A DNA stretch of 8,315 nt from Desulfurococcales archaeon. Lineage in GTDB: Archaea; Thermoproteota; Thermoprotei_A; Sulfolobales; NBVN01. Below the pieces are notes generated by a model. The model did not search any database. It saw nothing but the letters and a program-made list of their open reading frames with translations, and was not told where the DNA came from. The stretch lies in NCBI GenBank assembly GCA_021163585.1, contig JAGGTW010000058.1, positions 1 to 8,315 of the forward strand. Direction: 5' to 3'. Position 1 is the stretch's first letter. Every line of letters begins with the position of its first letter. Below, in pieces: positions 1-6,193 of the stretch. A program made the translations under genes and the position numbers.

Positions 1-485
1 AGAACGCTCACAATCATCATTATCTCTACGTCCTTATGCTTTATGTGGCCAACTTCGTGCGCGATAACTGCCTCGATCTCGTCCTTAGGGAAGTTAAGTA
101 GCATGCCCTTAGTGACAGCGACCCTATAACCTGAGAATATATTTCCATAGGCAAATGCGTTGGGAACGCTGACTTCAGCAACCATTACTTTGGGTATTTT
201 GCTTAAGCCTGAATCCGCAGCGATTTTTCTAACTACCTCTTTAAGCCAGGCAAAATCTTCGCTTACTGGTCTTACCTTATAGGCTGCTTCAATAATCTTA
301 GGTGCTAGAATCCACTGAGTGGTATGTATTCCTAAAACAAAAATTAGTGAACCAAGTACCAGAAAACTCAAGTTTTCAGTGGGTGCTACTATCGAAAATA
401 GTGCAACACATACTAATGTTGCGAGACCTATTATGGCCGCAGTCACACCAGTCATAGCGAACTTTAGTTTACCGTACGTCAGCAA
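1..485 (-). CDS. htpX: HtpX-type membrane zinc metalloprotease (M48 family), N-terminal part, runs off the window
   Basis: I read this gene by hand on the minus strand; the C-terminal half lies beyond base 1. HtpX proteases are integral membrane zinc endopeptidases with a cytosolic active site, involved in membrane-protein quality control. Two hydrophobic segments (about residues 9-34 and 40-61) are followed by a soluble region and the zinc motif HEVGH at residues 143-147, at the usual place for the family; E144 would be the catalytic base and H143/H147 zinc ligands. The third ligand would fall outside the window. I chose a TTG start at 485-483 because the purine-rich GAGGGGGT (500-493) lies seven bases upstream, a TATA-like box lies further up, and an in-frame TAG closes the frame above. 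ATG at 455 is the alternative but would cut into the first membrane segment. It is last in a run of four minus-strand genes. Identity is secure; the start is probable. Confidence 0.93.
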   Translation of the reverse strand, partial: MLTYGKLKFAMTGVTAAIIGLATLVCVALFSIVAPTENLSFLVLGSLIFVLGIHTTQWILAPKIIEAAYKVRPVSEDFAWLKEVVRKIAADSGLSKIPKVMVAEVSVPNAFAYGNIFSGYRVAVTKGMLLNFPKDEIEAVIAHEVGHIKHKDVEIMMIVSV

Positions 486-492
486 GTACCGT

Positions 493-500
493 ACCCCCTC
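493..500 (-). promoter_or_regulatory. Ribosome binding site deciding the TTG start of htpX
   Basis: On the minus strand this reads GAGGGGGT, close to the archaeal Shine-Dalgarno GGAGGTGA, with seven bases before TTG at 485. No ATG or GTG in frame has a comparable site, so it supports the TTG start. Confidence 0.55.
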
Positions 501-515
501 AATAAGGCGGAATGA

Positions 516-527
516 AAGCTTAAATTT
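516..527 (-). promoter_or_regulatory. TATA-like promoter of htpX
   Basis: The minus strand reads AAATTTAAGCTT. A TATA box centred near 522 would place the transcript start near 497, giving a leader of about 12 bases that just includes the ribosome binding site. Inferred from sequence and spacing only. Confidence 0.45.
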
Positions 528-563
528 CTATGGCTCTTAAAATAAGAAATAAGTGATTTGGGA

Positions 564-830
564 TCAATAGGGGAAGGCAGAAGATAGGGCTCTTCTTACA
601 TCTACTGGCAGTTCCTCATAATTTATTTTACTGTCCTTTACATCCTTAAACGCATCCAGCTCAAGTAAGTCCCAAGCCTCCTTCTCACCTTCTTCTTTCA
701 GGTAAGTACCACTCAGTGTTTGATGAACTACGAGAAAAGATTTGCCTTCAGGTGTCCTGAGTATCTCAAGCATTACGGACTTGCCGCCTTTTTCAACAAA
801 GTAAACAGCCTCTCTAATAGCTTTCAACAT
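564..830 (-). CDS. Small orphan protein, function unknown
   Basis: I do not recognise this protein of 88 residues (91 if it begins at GTG 839). It is soluble, acidic overall, has no membrane segment and no cysteine. A hydrophobic stretch (SFLVVHQTL) in the middle, with flanking charged helices and a C-terminal region predicted helical, suggests a compact alpha/beta fold; I see no catalytic or metal motif. I prefer ATG 830 because AGGGTG lies six bases before it. GTG 839 is in frame but has no ribosome binding site of its own and would be almost leaderless given the TATA box at 865-874. It sits between the DUF2192-like gene and htpX, all minus strand, with about 70-base gaps and its own promoter-like element. 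Reality as a gene is likely from length, codon pattern and upstream signals; function unassigned. Confidence 0.72.
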   Translation of the reverse strand: MLKAIREAVYFVEKGGKSVMLEILRTPEGKSFLVVHQTLSGTYLKEEGEKEAWDLLELDAFKDVKDSKINYEELPVDVRRALSSAFPY

Positions 831-864
831 TATCCACACCCTAGTGGTAAGATGAAAACATACC

Positions 865-874
865 CTTAATAAAT
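865..874 (-). promoter_or_regulatory. TATA-like promoter of the small orphan gene
   Basis: The minus strand reads ATTTATTAAG. A start site 25 bases downstream falls near 844, giving a leader of about 14 bases to ATG 830. This argues that the orphan gene is transcribed independently of the gene upstream. Confidence 0.45.
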
Positions 875-902
875 GTATGCTGTCTCTCCCATGAATTTTA
901 AG

Positions 903-1604
903 TTAACTTCCTCCGAATATATTATCTAGGGTCTTGCTGGGGATATTAAACATAACCTTAGCCACCTTTACTACGTAGTCATCGGATGGTGTTGATTTTT
1001 CTATGCCAGTTTTGATTGATAGTAGTTGCTTTCTTATTTCTTTCTCAACCCTATTTCTTATACTACCACATGATATCTCATCAGCTAACTTAACAGCTAT
1101 AAAAAACTTAGTAAACCTCCTTATCGTGTCCTCATGCTCAGGAAAGGCATCCCTTAATTTGCGGATCACGTTAACAACGACCTCTGGTTCCTCAAAATCA
1201 AGATAATATAGTGTTAAAGCATACCTGAGTATTTTTGCTACATCTACCTCACTTAGGGTGGGGAGTATTTCAAGCACTATTTCTCTAGCTTTATGAGGGG
1301 TACTGTTAGATATCAGAACCTGAACTATTCTATCATACTTTATCTCTTTATGAAATACTTTCTCAAACATGTACTTATATTCATCTTTAATACCCAAGCC
1401 CTTACACCCAATTATGTAGAGACTAATCAGCTCTTTCTCATAGATGTCGTCAGGTTTTGAAGCACCTCTTAATGGCTCTACGTTCTCCCTATCAAGTGCC
1501 TTCTTAACTAGGTCAACAGCTAATTCCCTGCTCGGCTCGTCGACCATAAGCAACTCACCTAGTGCATCAACGTAAGCCTTAACTCTTTTTCTCTTTATAT
1601 TCAC
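903..1604 (-). CDS. DUF2192-like conserved crenarchaeal protein
   Basis: A 233-residue soluble, highly charged, mostly helical protein. The block at residues 43-72, with VEPLRG, KPDDIYEKEL and LYIIGCKGLGI, is the pattern I associate with DUF2192, a family of about 230 residues found in crenarchaea and without known function; the assignment is from memory. The rest is helical, with paired leucine/charged repeats that would suit a helical-repeat or protein-binding scaffold; no catalytic motif is visible. The start is GTG at 1604-1602: the codon just upstream in frame is TAG, so translation cannot begin earlier, and a GGTGG element precedes it closely. The next in-frame ATG (residue 20) would remove the basic N-terminus. 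It lies 83 bases after the nucleotidyltransferase gene on the same strand; the gap shows no clear TATA box, so read-through from that gene is plausible. Confidence 0.85.
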   Translation of the reverse strand: MNIKRKRVKAYVDALGELLMVDEPSRELAVDLVKKALDRENVEPLRGASKPDDIYEKELISLYIIGCKGLGIKDEYKYMFEKVFHKEIKYDRIVQVLISNSTPHKAREIVLEILPTLSEVDVAKILRYALTLYYLDFEEPEVVVNVIRKLRDAFPEHEDTIRRFTKFFIAVKLADEISCGSIRNRVEKEIRKQLLSIKTGIEKSTPSDDYVVKVAKVMFNIPSKTLDNIFGGS

Positions 1605-1687
1605 CTACCACCACCCACACTATGTAGTCCTGCATGTAATCAATTCGCAGCAATAGAAAACTAACGCCCCTGCCAACAATAGGATCT

Positions 1688-2587
1688 TTAGGTTAATATC
1701 TTTACATATGTGTCAGGAATGTCTAGTGAAATAACAGCACTTCCATCTTGCCTCTTTGTGATGAAGGCGTTGTTAATCAAAATAAGGGATTCCTTTGGTA
1801 TTTCTGTATATCTAACTCTGAAAGTAACCATAAGCACTTTCTCAGCAGTAATCTGCGGCCTAATAACTTCTACAGTGTAAATTGATGGTGTCCTATAGTC
1901 GGTAGATTCAATTTTAGCAATGACTTGGGCGACGCGATAGCTCAGTAAGCAGGGAACTTGTAGAGCCTGCTCCCTGAGAGGATCAATCAGCCTCAATGTA
2001 TATCTTCGTGACTTAAATACTCCCTGAGTAATTCTATTAGTTGAGAGTCTTAGGTGGTCATTAAAGCTAAGCCCCTCAGACACATTGGTGTATTCAATAA
2101 GGAAGTCACTGTAACTAAATGGTTTGAGCACGTAGTTCTTTCTCAAGTTGTTCAAACAATCATATGCACTGCTATTATCGATGCAGACAATATCTATGTC
2201 TGAATGCTCGGTCACCGCACCGTAAAGTAGTGAGCCCGCTACACCACACTTAAGCCCGCAAACCGTGGATAATGTATTCAGTAAGTCACTGCACAATTCA
2301 CCTACCTTGCCGAGTCCCTTAGGACATGGAGTGCTAAGTACTCTTAAGTGCTTCTTAATAAGTGCCTCAGGTACTGCTGGTACTGCCCTACCAATGAAGT
2401 TCACGTAAGTCATGAAGTGTCTATAATACCTGTGAACAACGCTTAGAGCCTCGTCCACCCTCTTTAGCTTACGACCATTAACTAGTCGGGGCAACGCTAT
2501 AATTCTTTTCGGGGGGTGATAGCTACCCTTAACCACCCACAGACTCCCGTCAGAGAGCTGGAGGCAGTCACCTTCAAGATACTGCAT
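1688..2587 (-). CDS. Nucleotidyltransferase-fold protein (archaeal predicted nucleotidyltransferase)
   Basis: A 299-residue protein with a polymerase-beta-type nucleotidyltransferase signature: GS at 118-119, then Y122-G123 and the metal-binding pair D130/D132 in HSDIDIVCI, the same layout as GSxxxG...SDxD enzymes. The N-terminal part carries the pattern VVKGSYHPPKRIIALPR (residues 18-34), which I recall from a group of archaeal predicted nucleotidyltransferases whose substrate is unknown. The C-terminal third (about 200-299) is beta-rich and unassigned. It could transfer NMP to a protein, RNA or small molecule; it lacks the extra domains of the CCA-adding enzyme, so I do not call it that. 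The ATG start at 2587 has GTGAGG just upstream (2597-2592). It is first in a minus-strand run of four genes and is divergent from the radical SAM gene, with 96 bases between. Confidence 0.82.
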   Translation of the reverse strand: MQYLEGDCLQLSDGSLWVVKGSYHPPKRIIALPRLVNGRKLKRVDEALSVVHRYYRHFMTYVNFIGRAVPAVPEALIKKHLRVLSTPCPKGLGKVGELCSDLLNTLSTVCGLKCGVAGSLLYGAVTEHSDIDIVCIDNSSAYDCLNNLRKNYVLKPFSYSDFLIEYTNVSEGLSFNDHLRLSTNRITQGVFKSRRYTLRLIDPLREQALQVPCLLSYRVAQVIAKIESTDYRTPSIYTVEVIRPQITAEKVLMVTFRVRYTEIPKESLILINNAFITKRQDGSAVISLDIPDTYVKILT

Positions 2588-2634
2588 TTTTCCTCACGAA
2601 CCGATCAATCCTATTATTCACTACCTGCAACTCC

Positions 2635-2650
2635 TAATAATTTATTTAGT
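2635..2650. promoter_or_regulatory. Shared A/T-rich promoter core between the nucleotidyltransferase and radical SAM genes
   Basis: TAATAATTTATTTAGT can be read as a TATA element on either strand. On the plus strand TTTATTTA (2641-2648) predicts a start near 2670 and a 14-base leader for the radical SAM gene. On the minus strand the same core predicts a start near 2617 and a 30-base leader; a second minus-strand A/T-rich element (GAATAATA, about 2613-2620) could instead give an almost leaderless transcript. Inferred from spacing. Confidence 0.42.
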
Positions 2651-2683
2651 ATTCGCTAGAGTAATATACTACAGGTAGGAAGG

Positions 2684-4228
2684 ATGAAGCGAAAGTACGA
2701 CTTCGTGATTACCACTGACAGAACGATGATGAGCAACCATCACGGCAAGGAATTTCTCGGGTTCCTGGCAACTGGCCCGGCATTTTTTGTTCCTGAGAGG
2801 ATATGGTATAAGATATGTTGTCCTAAACCGGAGATCGATGATGAAGGTAGGCCTGTGGAGGCACCATACGGGTTAAGGAAGATCGAAGCTGCACTTCTCG
2901 ATGCTGGATATAATGCCGCCATCATAGATCCAGACTTTATTGATGAATACGCACCTTATGCCAAGGCATTCTTGATCGGTCACCATGACTTTTTTGCTTA
3001 TGGTCCACCATCGTCGGAGTGGTGGATAATAACTGGTAAGGAACCCGTGAATAGAAAATCGTTTATTAAGTTTATGAAGCATGTCGCCGAGCTTAAGAAG
3101 AGGTACGGGTTTAAGATAATAGTTGGGGGTCCGGCAGCTTGGCAGTGGTTATGGGAACCGGGGTTATGGAGTAAGTGGGGTGTTGATACAGTAGTTGATG
3201 GGGAAGCAGAGTGCGTGATTAAGAAGCTAGCTGGGAAGATACTTAGTGGTGAAGAGTTACCAAAATATATATTCATAGGAGCGATGGATGTCCCCAAAAT
3301 AGAAGAAATCCCAGTGATCAGGGGTGCAAGTGTTAACGGTATTGTCGAGATCATGAGAGGTTGCCCTAGAGGATGTAAGTTTTGCAGTGTCACGCTAAGA
3401 CCGCTGAGATTCATACCTCTTGATATCATCGAAAAGGAGGTGCTGGTTAATGTTAGGGCTGGTGTAAAGCACGGCATAATTCACTCAGAGGATGTATTGC
3501 TATATGGTGCTAGAGGCGTGATACCTCGCGAAGAACCCCTCATAAAATTACATGACGTTTTCCTACGGCACTACATATCGATTGCTTGGGCACATGCTTC
3601 ACTGGCAGCCATAGTGGTTGCTGAACGGAATGGACGCATACTCACTAAATTAACCGAGATGATATACTCGAAGGCTAAGCAGGATTACTTAGGTGTAGAA
3701 GTAGGTATTGAGACGGGATCGCCACGGCTAGCCAAGGAAATAATGCCTGCTAAGTCAGCCCCCTACCCAGCGGAGAAGTGGCCTGAAGTTGTTGAGGAGG
3801 CATTTGCAATTATGCATGACCACAGGATCATTCCTGCAGCAACATTCATACTCAATTTCCCGGGTGAAACTCCTAGTGATGTGATGAAAACTGTTGAATT
3901 GATAGAGCGGCTCAGGCCATTCAGGTCGTTAATTGTTCCTATGTTATTTGTTCCGATGGGTGCCTTAAAGGGCAGCAGGGAAATTATTGCTAAAGTGAGG
4001 ATAACAAGAGAACATATTGAGGCATATAAGGTGGCGGTGAGACACACCGTATATTGGGCGAGAGACATAATGGAGAAATTCTACTTAAATAAACCAATGT
4101 ACCTGCCATTAAAGAAGCTACTTAATTACTACGTAAGTAGGGTGCAGAAAAAAGTTGATGAAATAGTGGAGGAGTTAGGCAGTAAGTTTACATATAAGGA
4201 ACTAGCCCTTAAAAGACCCGAGATATAA
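2684..4228 (+). CDS. Radical SAM protein with N-terminal B12-binding-like domain
   Basis: A 514-residue member of the broad COG1032 group. The radical SAM cluster motif CPRGCKFC places C227, C231 and C234 as ligands of the [4Fe-4S] cluster that cleaves S-adenosylmethionine. Residues about 60-180 form a Rossmann-like, B12-binding-type region (GLRKIEAALLDAGYNAAIID, then KIIVGGPAAW), but I see no clear DxHxxG cobalamin-histidine motif, so cobalamin use is uncertain. Downstream come GVEVGIETGSPRL (around 345) and FILNFPGETPSD (around 390), standard SAM-barrel segments. The conserved-looking N-terminus (SNHHGKEFLGFLATGP) and the C-terminal helical region are characteristic of this archaeal subgroup. 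Such proteins act as methyltransferases, methylthiotransferases or rearranging enzymes; the substrate here cannot be told. The ATG follows a purine-rich AGGTAGGAAGG. It is divergent from the nucleotidyltransferase gene and stands alone, ending 29 bases before the convergent winged-helix gene. Confidence 0.9.
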   Translation: MKRKYDFVITTDRTMMSNHHGKEFLGFLATGPAFFVPERIWYKICCPKPEIDDEGRPVEAPYGLRKIEAALLDAGYNAAIIDPDFIDEYAPYAKAFLIGHHDFFAYGPPSSEWWIITGKEPVNRKSFIKFMKHVAELKKRYGFKIIVGGPAAWQWLWEPGLWSKWGVDTVVDGEAECVIKKLAGKILSGEELPKYIFIGAMDVPKIEEIPVIRGASVNGIVEIMRGCPRGCKFCSVTLRPLRFIPLDIIEKEVLVNVRAGVKHGIIHSEDVLLYGARGVIPREEPLIKLHDVFLRHYISIAWAHASLAAIVVAERNGRILTKLTEMIYSKAKQDYLGVEVGIETGSPRLAKEIMPAKSAPYPAEKWPEVVEEAFAIMHDHRIIPAATFILNFPGETPSDVMKTVELIERLRPFRSLIVPMLFVPMGALKGSREIIAKVRITREHIEAYKVAVRHTVYWARDIMEKFYLNKPMYLPLKKLLNYYVSRVQKKVDEIVEELGSKFTYKELALKRPEI

Positions 4229-4257
4229 TCCCCTAAAATCATCGCATCCTAAAGCAC

Positions 4258-4479
4258 TTACTGCCTAAAGACCACTTCAGATACCTTGTACACTATGAAT
4301 CGTCCTTTTCTTCTATTGTAAACCTTTAAGTAGCCAAGGTCCCTCAGCTTCCTCAAGGTATAGCCAGCTACCTTGGAGCTGACCTTGAAGTTTCTTGCAA
4401 CTCTCCTAGCGTTAATGAATCTCAGGCGTTGCTTCCGTATCCACTCAATAACATCTTTGATATCTAGGAGGCGCCTCAT
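4258..4479 (-). CDS. Small winged-helix DNA-binding protein
   Basis: A 73-residue basic protein that is essentially one winged helix-turn-helix domain. A first helix (about 6-20) is followed by the helix-turn-helix at about 22-51 (INARRVARNF, then SSKVAGYTLRKLRDLGYL), where the second helix would contact DNA. The wing is KVYNRRKGRFIVYKV at about 52-66. It has no ligand-binding domain. The ATG at 4479 has GAGATGAT (4489-4482) three bases upstream and a TATA-like element around 4512-4523. It is divergent from glycerate 2-kinase across 155 bases, so local control of that gene or of itself is possible but unproven. Alternatively it is a general DNA- or RNA-binding protein, since similar wHTH folds occur in ribosomal proteins such as S25e. 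The fold call is good; the target is unknown. Confidence 0.8.
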   Translation of the reverse strand: MRRLLDIKDVIEWIRKQRLRFINARRVARNFKVSSKVAGYTLRKLRDLGYLKVYNRRKGRFIVYKVSEVVFRQ

Positions 4480-4511
4480 TATATCATCTCTCTATGCTCT
4501 AGTATGAGGCT

Positions 4512-4523
4512 GTTATTAATAAG
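4512..4523 (-). promoter_or_regulatory. TATA-like promoter of the winged-helix gene, with a palindromic core
   Basis: The core TTATTAATAA (4513-4522) is a perfect 10-base palindrome. Read on the minus strand, it predicts a start near 4492 and a leader of about 13 bases containing GAGATGAT. Its symmetry means it could also bind a dimeric regulator, but A/T-rich palindromes of this length arise easily. Confidence 0.42.
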
Positions 4524-4591
4524 TTTTAAGTTAGTTGATTAATTTGAATTCGACTATTGACGATGGAGATAGTACCAATGGTCACATACTT

Positions 4592-4600
4592 CTTATTAAG
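4592..4600 (+). promoter_or_regulatory. TATA-like promoter of glycerate 2-kinase
   Basis: CTTATTAAG, centred near 4596, predicts a transcript start near 4621 and a leader of about 14 bases that contains the GGAG element at 4624-4627, seven bases before the ATG. Confidence 0.45.
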
Positions 4601-4634
4601 GGGGTTTACCTTAGTTACGTTCTGGAGTTAAGTA

Positions 4635-5987
4635 ATGTCCGTAATTAAAAATCTTGGTGAGTTAATTAGGAGTAAATATCACAAAGTAGTTGTTGACTTA
4701 GTGGAAACAGGCTTGAAGGCCGCTGATCCTAAAGTAGCTGTAATGAAGAACATTACGGTCAAAGACAATACCTTAGTCATTGGAGGGCGCACCTTTAATG
4801 TTAAAGGCAATGTTTATGTAATAGGTTTCGGTAAGGCGTCAGTTAAGATGGGCGAGGCCATCGAGGATCTACTAAATGACTTAATCACCGCAGGCTTTAT
4901 CATAGCTCCGAAAATACCTGTGGACATCAGGCTTAGGAAGCTGAAAGTGCTAAGAGGCGATCACCCGATCCCTGGCGAAAATACCTTAAGGTCAACCGAG
5001 GAGGTTCTCAGTTTAGTCAGGAGTGCGGATAGCGATGACTTAGTTATCGTGCTCATCTCAGGTGGTGGTTCTGCACTATTTGAGAAGCCCATACCTCCTA
5101 TATCACTCGGTGACTTAAGAGAACTAAATAGGCTTCTTCTCAAATCAGGTGCAGATATTAAGGAAATAAATACGGTTAGGAAGCACGTCAGTATGGTTAA
5201 GGGGGGTAGGCTGGCTGAGATCATATACCCTGCCCAGACAGTAGCTCTGATAATATCAGATGTTGTTGGTGACCCAATAGAATTTATTGCGTCAGGACCT
5301 ACCGCACCAGACACAACTACATTTCATGATGCAGTCAAAATACTTAAGTATAGGAGTTTGTGGGACATCATACCCCGAAGTGTTAGGGCAGTTATTGAGA
5401 GAGGTGTGAAGGGGGAAATACCTGAGACTCCAAAGCCGGGACATAAGGTCTTCGAGAAAGTCAGAAACAGCATCATAGCTAGCAACATAATCAGTTTGAA
5501 AGCTATGGAGGTTAGGGCTCGTGAATTAGGCTATAATACACTAGTACTCACCTCCATGATGGAGGGAGAGGCTAGAGAAGTGGGCAAGTTCTTAGCAGGC
5601 GTGGCAAGGCATGTAGCAACTTACGGTGAGCCTGTGAAAAAGCCAGCTGTAATACTACTTGGTGGCGAAACCACGGTCACTGTCAGAGGTGATGGGATAG
5701 GGGGAAGAAATCAAGAACTTGCTCTGTCATTCGCAATACATGCTAGGGAATTAAGGAATGTTGTACTTGCTTCGGTAGGTACAGACGGCATTGACGGTGT
5801 GAGTAGTGCTGCGGGTGCGGTAGTTGATGGAGAGACGTACTCAGAGGCAGTGAGGGAAGGTATTAACTTGATAGATTACTTAAGGAGTAATGACTCCTAC
5901 ACAGCATTAAGTAAACTTAATAGAGTAATAATTACGGGACTGACAGGAACCAACGTAAATGACTTGGTGGTACTGTTAGTACATTAA
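4635..5987 (+). CDS. gck: Glycerate 2-kinase (MOFRL family)
   Basis: A 450-residue cytosolic kinase that phosphorylates D-glycerate to 2-phosphoglycerate with ATP, the step that feeds the non-phosphorylative or branched Entner-Doudoroff route into lower glycolysis. The N-terminal domain (about 1-320) shows GFGKAS (64-69), HPIPGENT (110-117), the glycine-rich SGGGS (142-146), INTVRKHVS (179-186) and ISDVVGD followed by SGPTAPD. The C-terminal MOFRL domain (about 338-450) shows GGRNQE (356-361), GTDGIDG (382-388) and a terminal TGTNVNDL. All family motifs are intact and length is normal. The ATG has GGAG seven bases upstream. The gene stands alone: it is divergent from the winged-helix gene, and a minus-strand guide RNA candidate converges on its stop codon. 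The bacterial family members called TtuD use hydroxypyruvate or glycerate in the same way. Identity is secure; exact substrate range is inferred from the family. Confidence 0.95.
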   Translation: MSVIKNLGELIRSKYHKVVVDLVETGLKAADPKVAVMKNITVKDNTLVIGGRTFNVKGNVYVIGFGKASVKMGEAIEDLLNDLITAGFIIAPKIPVDIRLRKLKVLRGDHPIPGENTLRSTEEVLSLVRSADSDDLVIVLISGGGSALFEKPIPPISLGDLRELNRLLLKSGADIKEINTVRKHVSMVKGGRLAEIIYPAQTVALIISDVVGDPIEFIASGPTAPDTTTFHDAVKILKYRSLWDIIPRSVRAVIERGVKGEIPETPKPGHKVFEKVRNSIIASNIISLKAMEVRARELGYNTLVLTSMMEGEAREVGKFLAGVARHVATYGEPVKKPAVILLGGETTVTVRGDGIGGRNQELALSFAIHARELRNVVLASVGTDGIDGVSSAAGAVVDGETYSEAVREGINLIDYLRSNDSYTALSKLNRVIITGLTGTNVNDLVVLLVH

Positions 5988-5990
5988 GTA

Positions 5991-6049
5991 AATTCTCAGG
6001 CTGGTCTAGGGTCATCACTGATCAGCGCCGGTAACTCACAGCATCTAAG
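5991..6049 (-). ncRNA. Candidate C/D box guide sRNA (minus strand)
   Basis: Read on the minus strand, the order is: a degenerate C box ATGCTGT (6044-6038), a 12-base spacer GAGTTACCGGCG (6037-6026), D' box CTGA (6025-6022), a 3-base gap, C' box GTGATGA (6018-6012, perfect RUGAUGA), a 12-base spacer CCCTAGACCAGC (6011-6000) and D box CTGA (5999-5996). This is the archaeal 2'-O-methylation guide layout. The weak point is the C box, with mismatches at positions 4 and 7; GCTGTGA (6042-6036) is an alternative giving a 10-base spacer. The guides would pair with CGCCGGUAACUC and GCUGGUCUAGGG. The first resembles a conserved archaeal 16S segment (CGCCGG-A/G-AACUC type, recalled, one mismatch); the second resembles some archaeal tRNA D-loops. 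Both target ideas are tentative. A TATA-like element lies upstream, and the 3' end reaches the gck stop region. Confidence 0.6.
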
Positions 6050-6061
6050 ATAGTAGTAGTG

Positions 6062-6079
6062 GCTTAAAGATTAAGTTTT
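6062..6079 (-). promoter_or_regulatory. TATA-like element for the minus-strand guide RNA
   Basis: The minus strand reads AAAACTTAATCTTTAAGC. CTTAAT (about 6077-6072) predicts a start near 6049, five bases before the C box; TTTAAG closer in is a second option. The distance fits independent transcription of a guide RNA. Confidence 0.4.
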
Positions 6080-6102
6080 CTGCACAATGTAAGTCAATGC
6101 AG

Positions 6103-6117
6103 TATAATTAATATATG
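6103..6117 (+). promoter_or_regulatory. TATA box for the plus-strand guide RNA
   Basis: TATAATTAATATATG is the most TATA-like sequence in this gap. A start 25 bases from its centre falls near 6134, five bases before the C box, which is what an independently transcribed archaeal C/D RNA would show. Confidence 0.55.
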
Positions 6118-6133
6118 TAACTTAAGAAAATAT

Positions 6134-6193
6134 CTCAGATGATGAGGAAGAGCCGAAATGAAGAGATGATTTAATTATCCTCAACTGATTCAA
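6134..6193 (+). ncRNA. C/D box 2'-O-methylation guide sRNA (plus strand)
   Basis: C box ATGATGA (6139-6145, perfect RUGAUGA), a 12-base spacer GGAAGAGCCGAA (6146-6157), D' box ATGA (6158-6161), a 4-base gap, C' box ATGATTT (6166-6172, degenerate as is common), a 12-base spacer AATTATCCTCAA (6173-6184) and D box CTGA (6185-6188). Such RNAs bind L7Ae, Nop5 and fibrillarin and direct ribose methylation at the base paired to the fifth guide nucleotide before D or D'. The D' guide complements UCGGCUCUUCC over 11 bases, a conserved archaeal 23S segment starting at E. coli U2506 as I recall it; the only unpaired guide base is the one touching D', and the predicted target is G2509. The D guide would pair with UGAGGAUAAU, resembling helix 8 of crenarchaeal 16S rRNA, less certainly. 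A terminal stem is not obvious. No ORF overlaps it. Confidence 0.8.

Noticed and set aside
319..540. A 73-codon plus-strand ORF
   Set aside because: It is antisense to the htpX membrane segments, which read clearly on the minus strand.
1688..2587. CCA-adding enzyme
   Set aside because: The GS...DxD motif is shared by many nucleotidyltransferases; it is too short, and the motif sits in the middle rather than at the N-terminus as in archaeal CCA enzymes.
2998..3477. A 159-codon minus-strand ORF and other minus-strand ORFs within 2740-4068
   Set aside because: They lie wholly inside the radical SAM gene, whose catalytic motifs are intact, and their translations look compositionally like antisense reading with no recognisable motif.
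4961..5314. A 117-codon minus-strand ORF
   Set aside because: It is antisense to the conserved SGGGS and ISDVVGD region of glycerate 2-kinase.
5996..6050. A possible tRNA on the plus strand, because of GGTCTAGGG and GCGCCGG
   Set aside because: No acceptor stem, T-loop TTCGA or anticodon arm can be built; the minus-strand C/D layout explains the sequence better.
6046..6060. Short TAG triplet repeat
   Set aside because: About four units only, with no sign of function; it lies between a guide RNA and its promoter and is likely chance.
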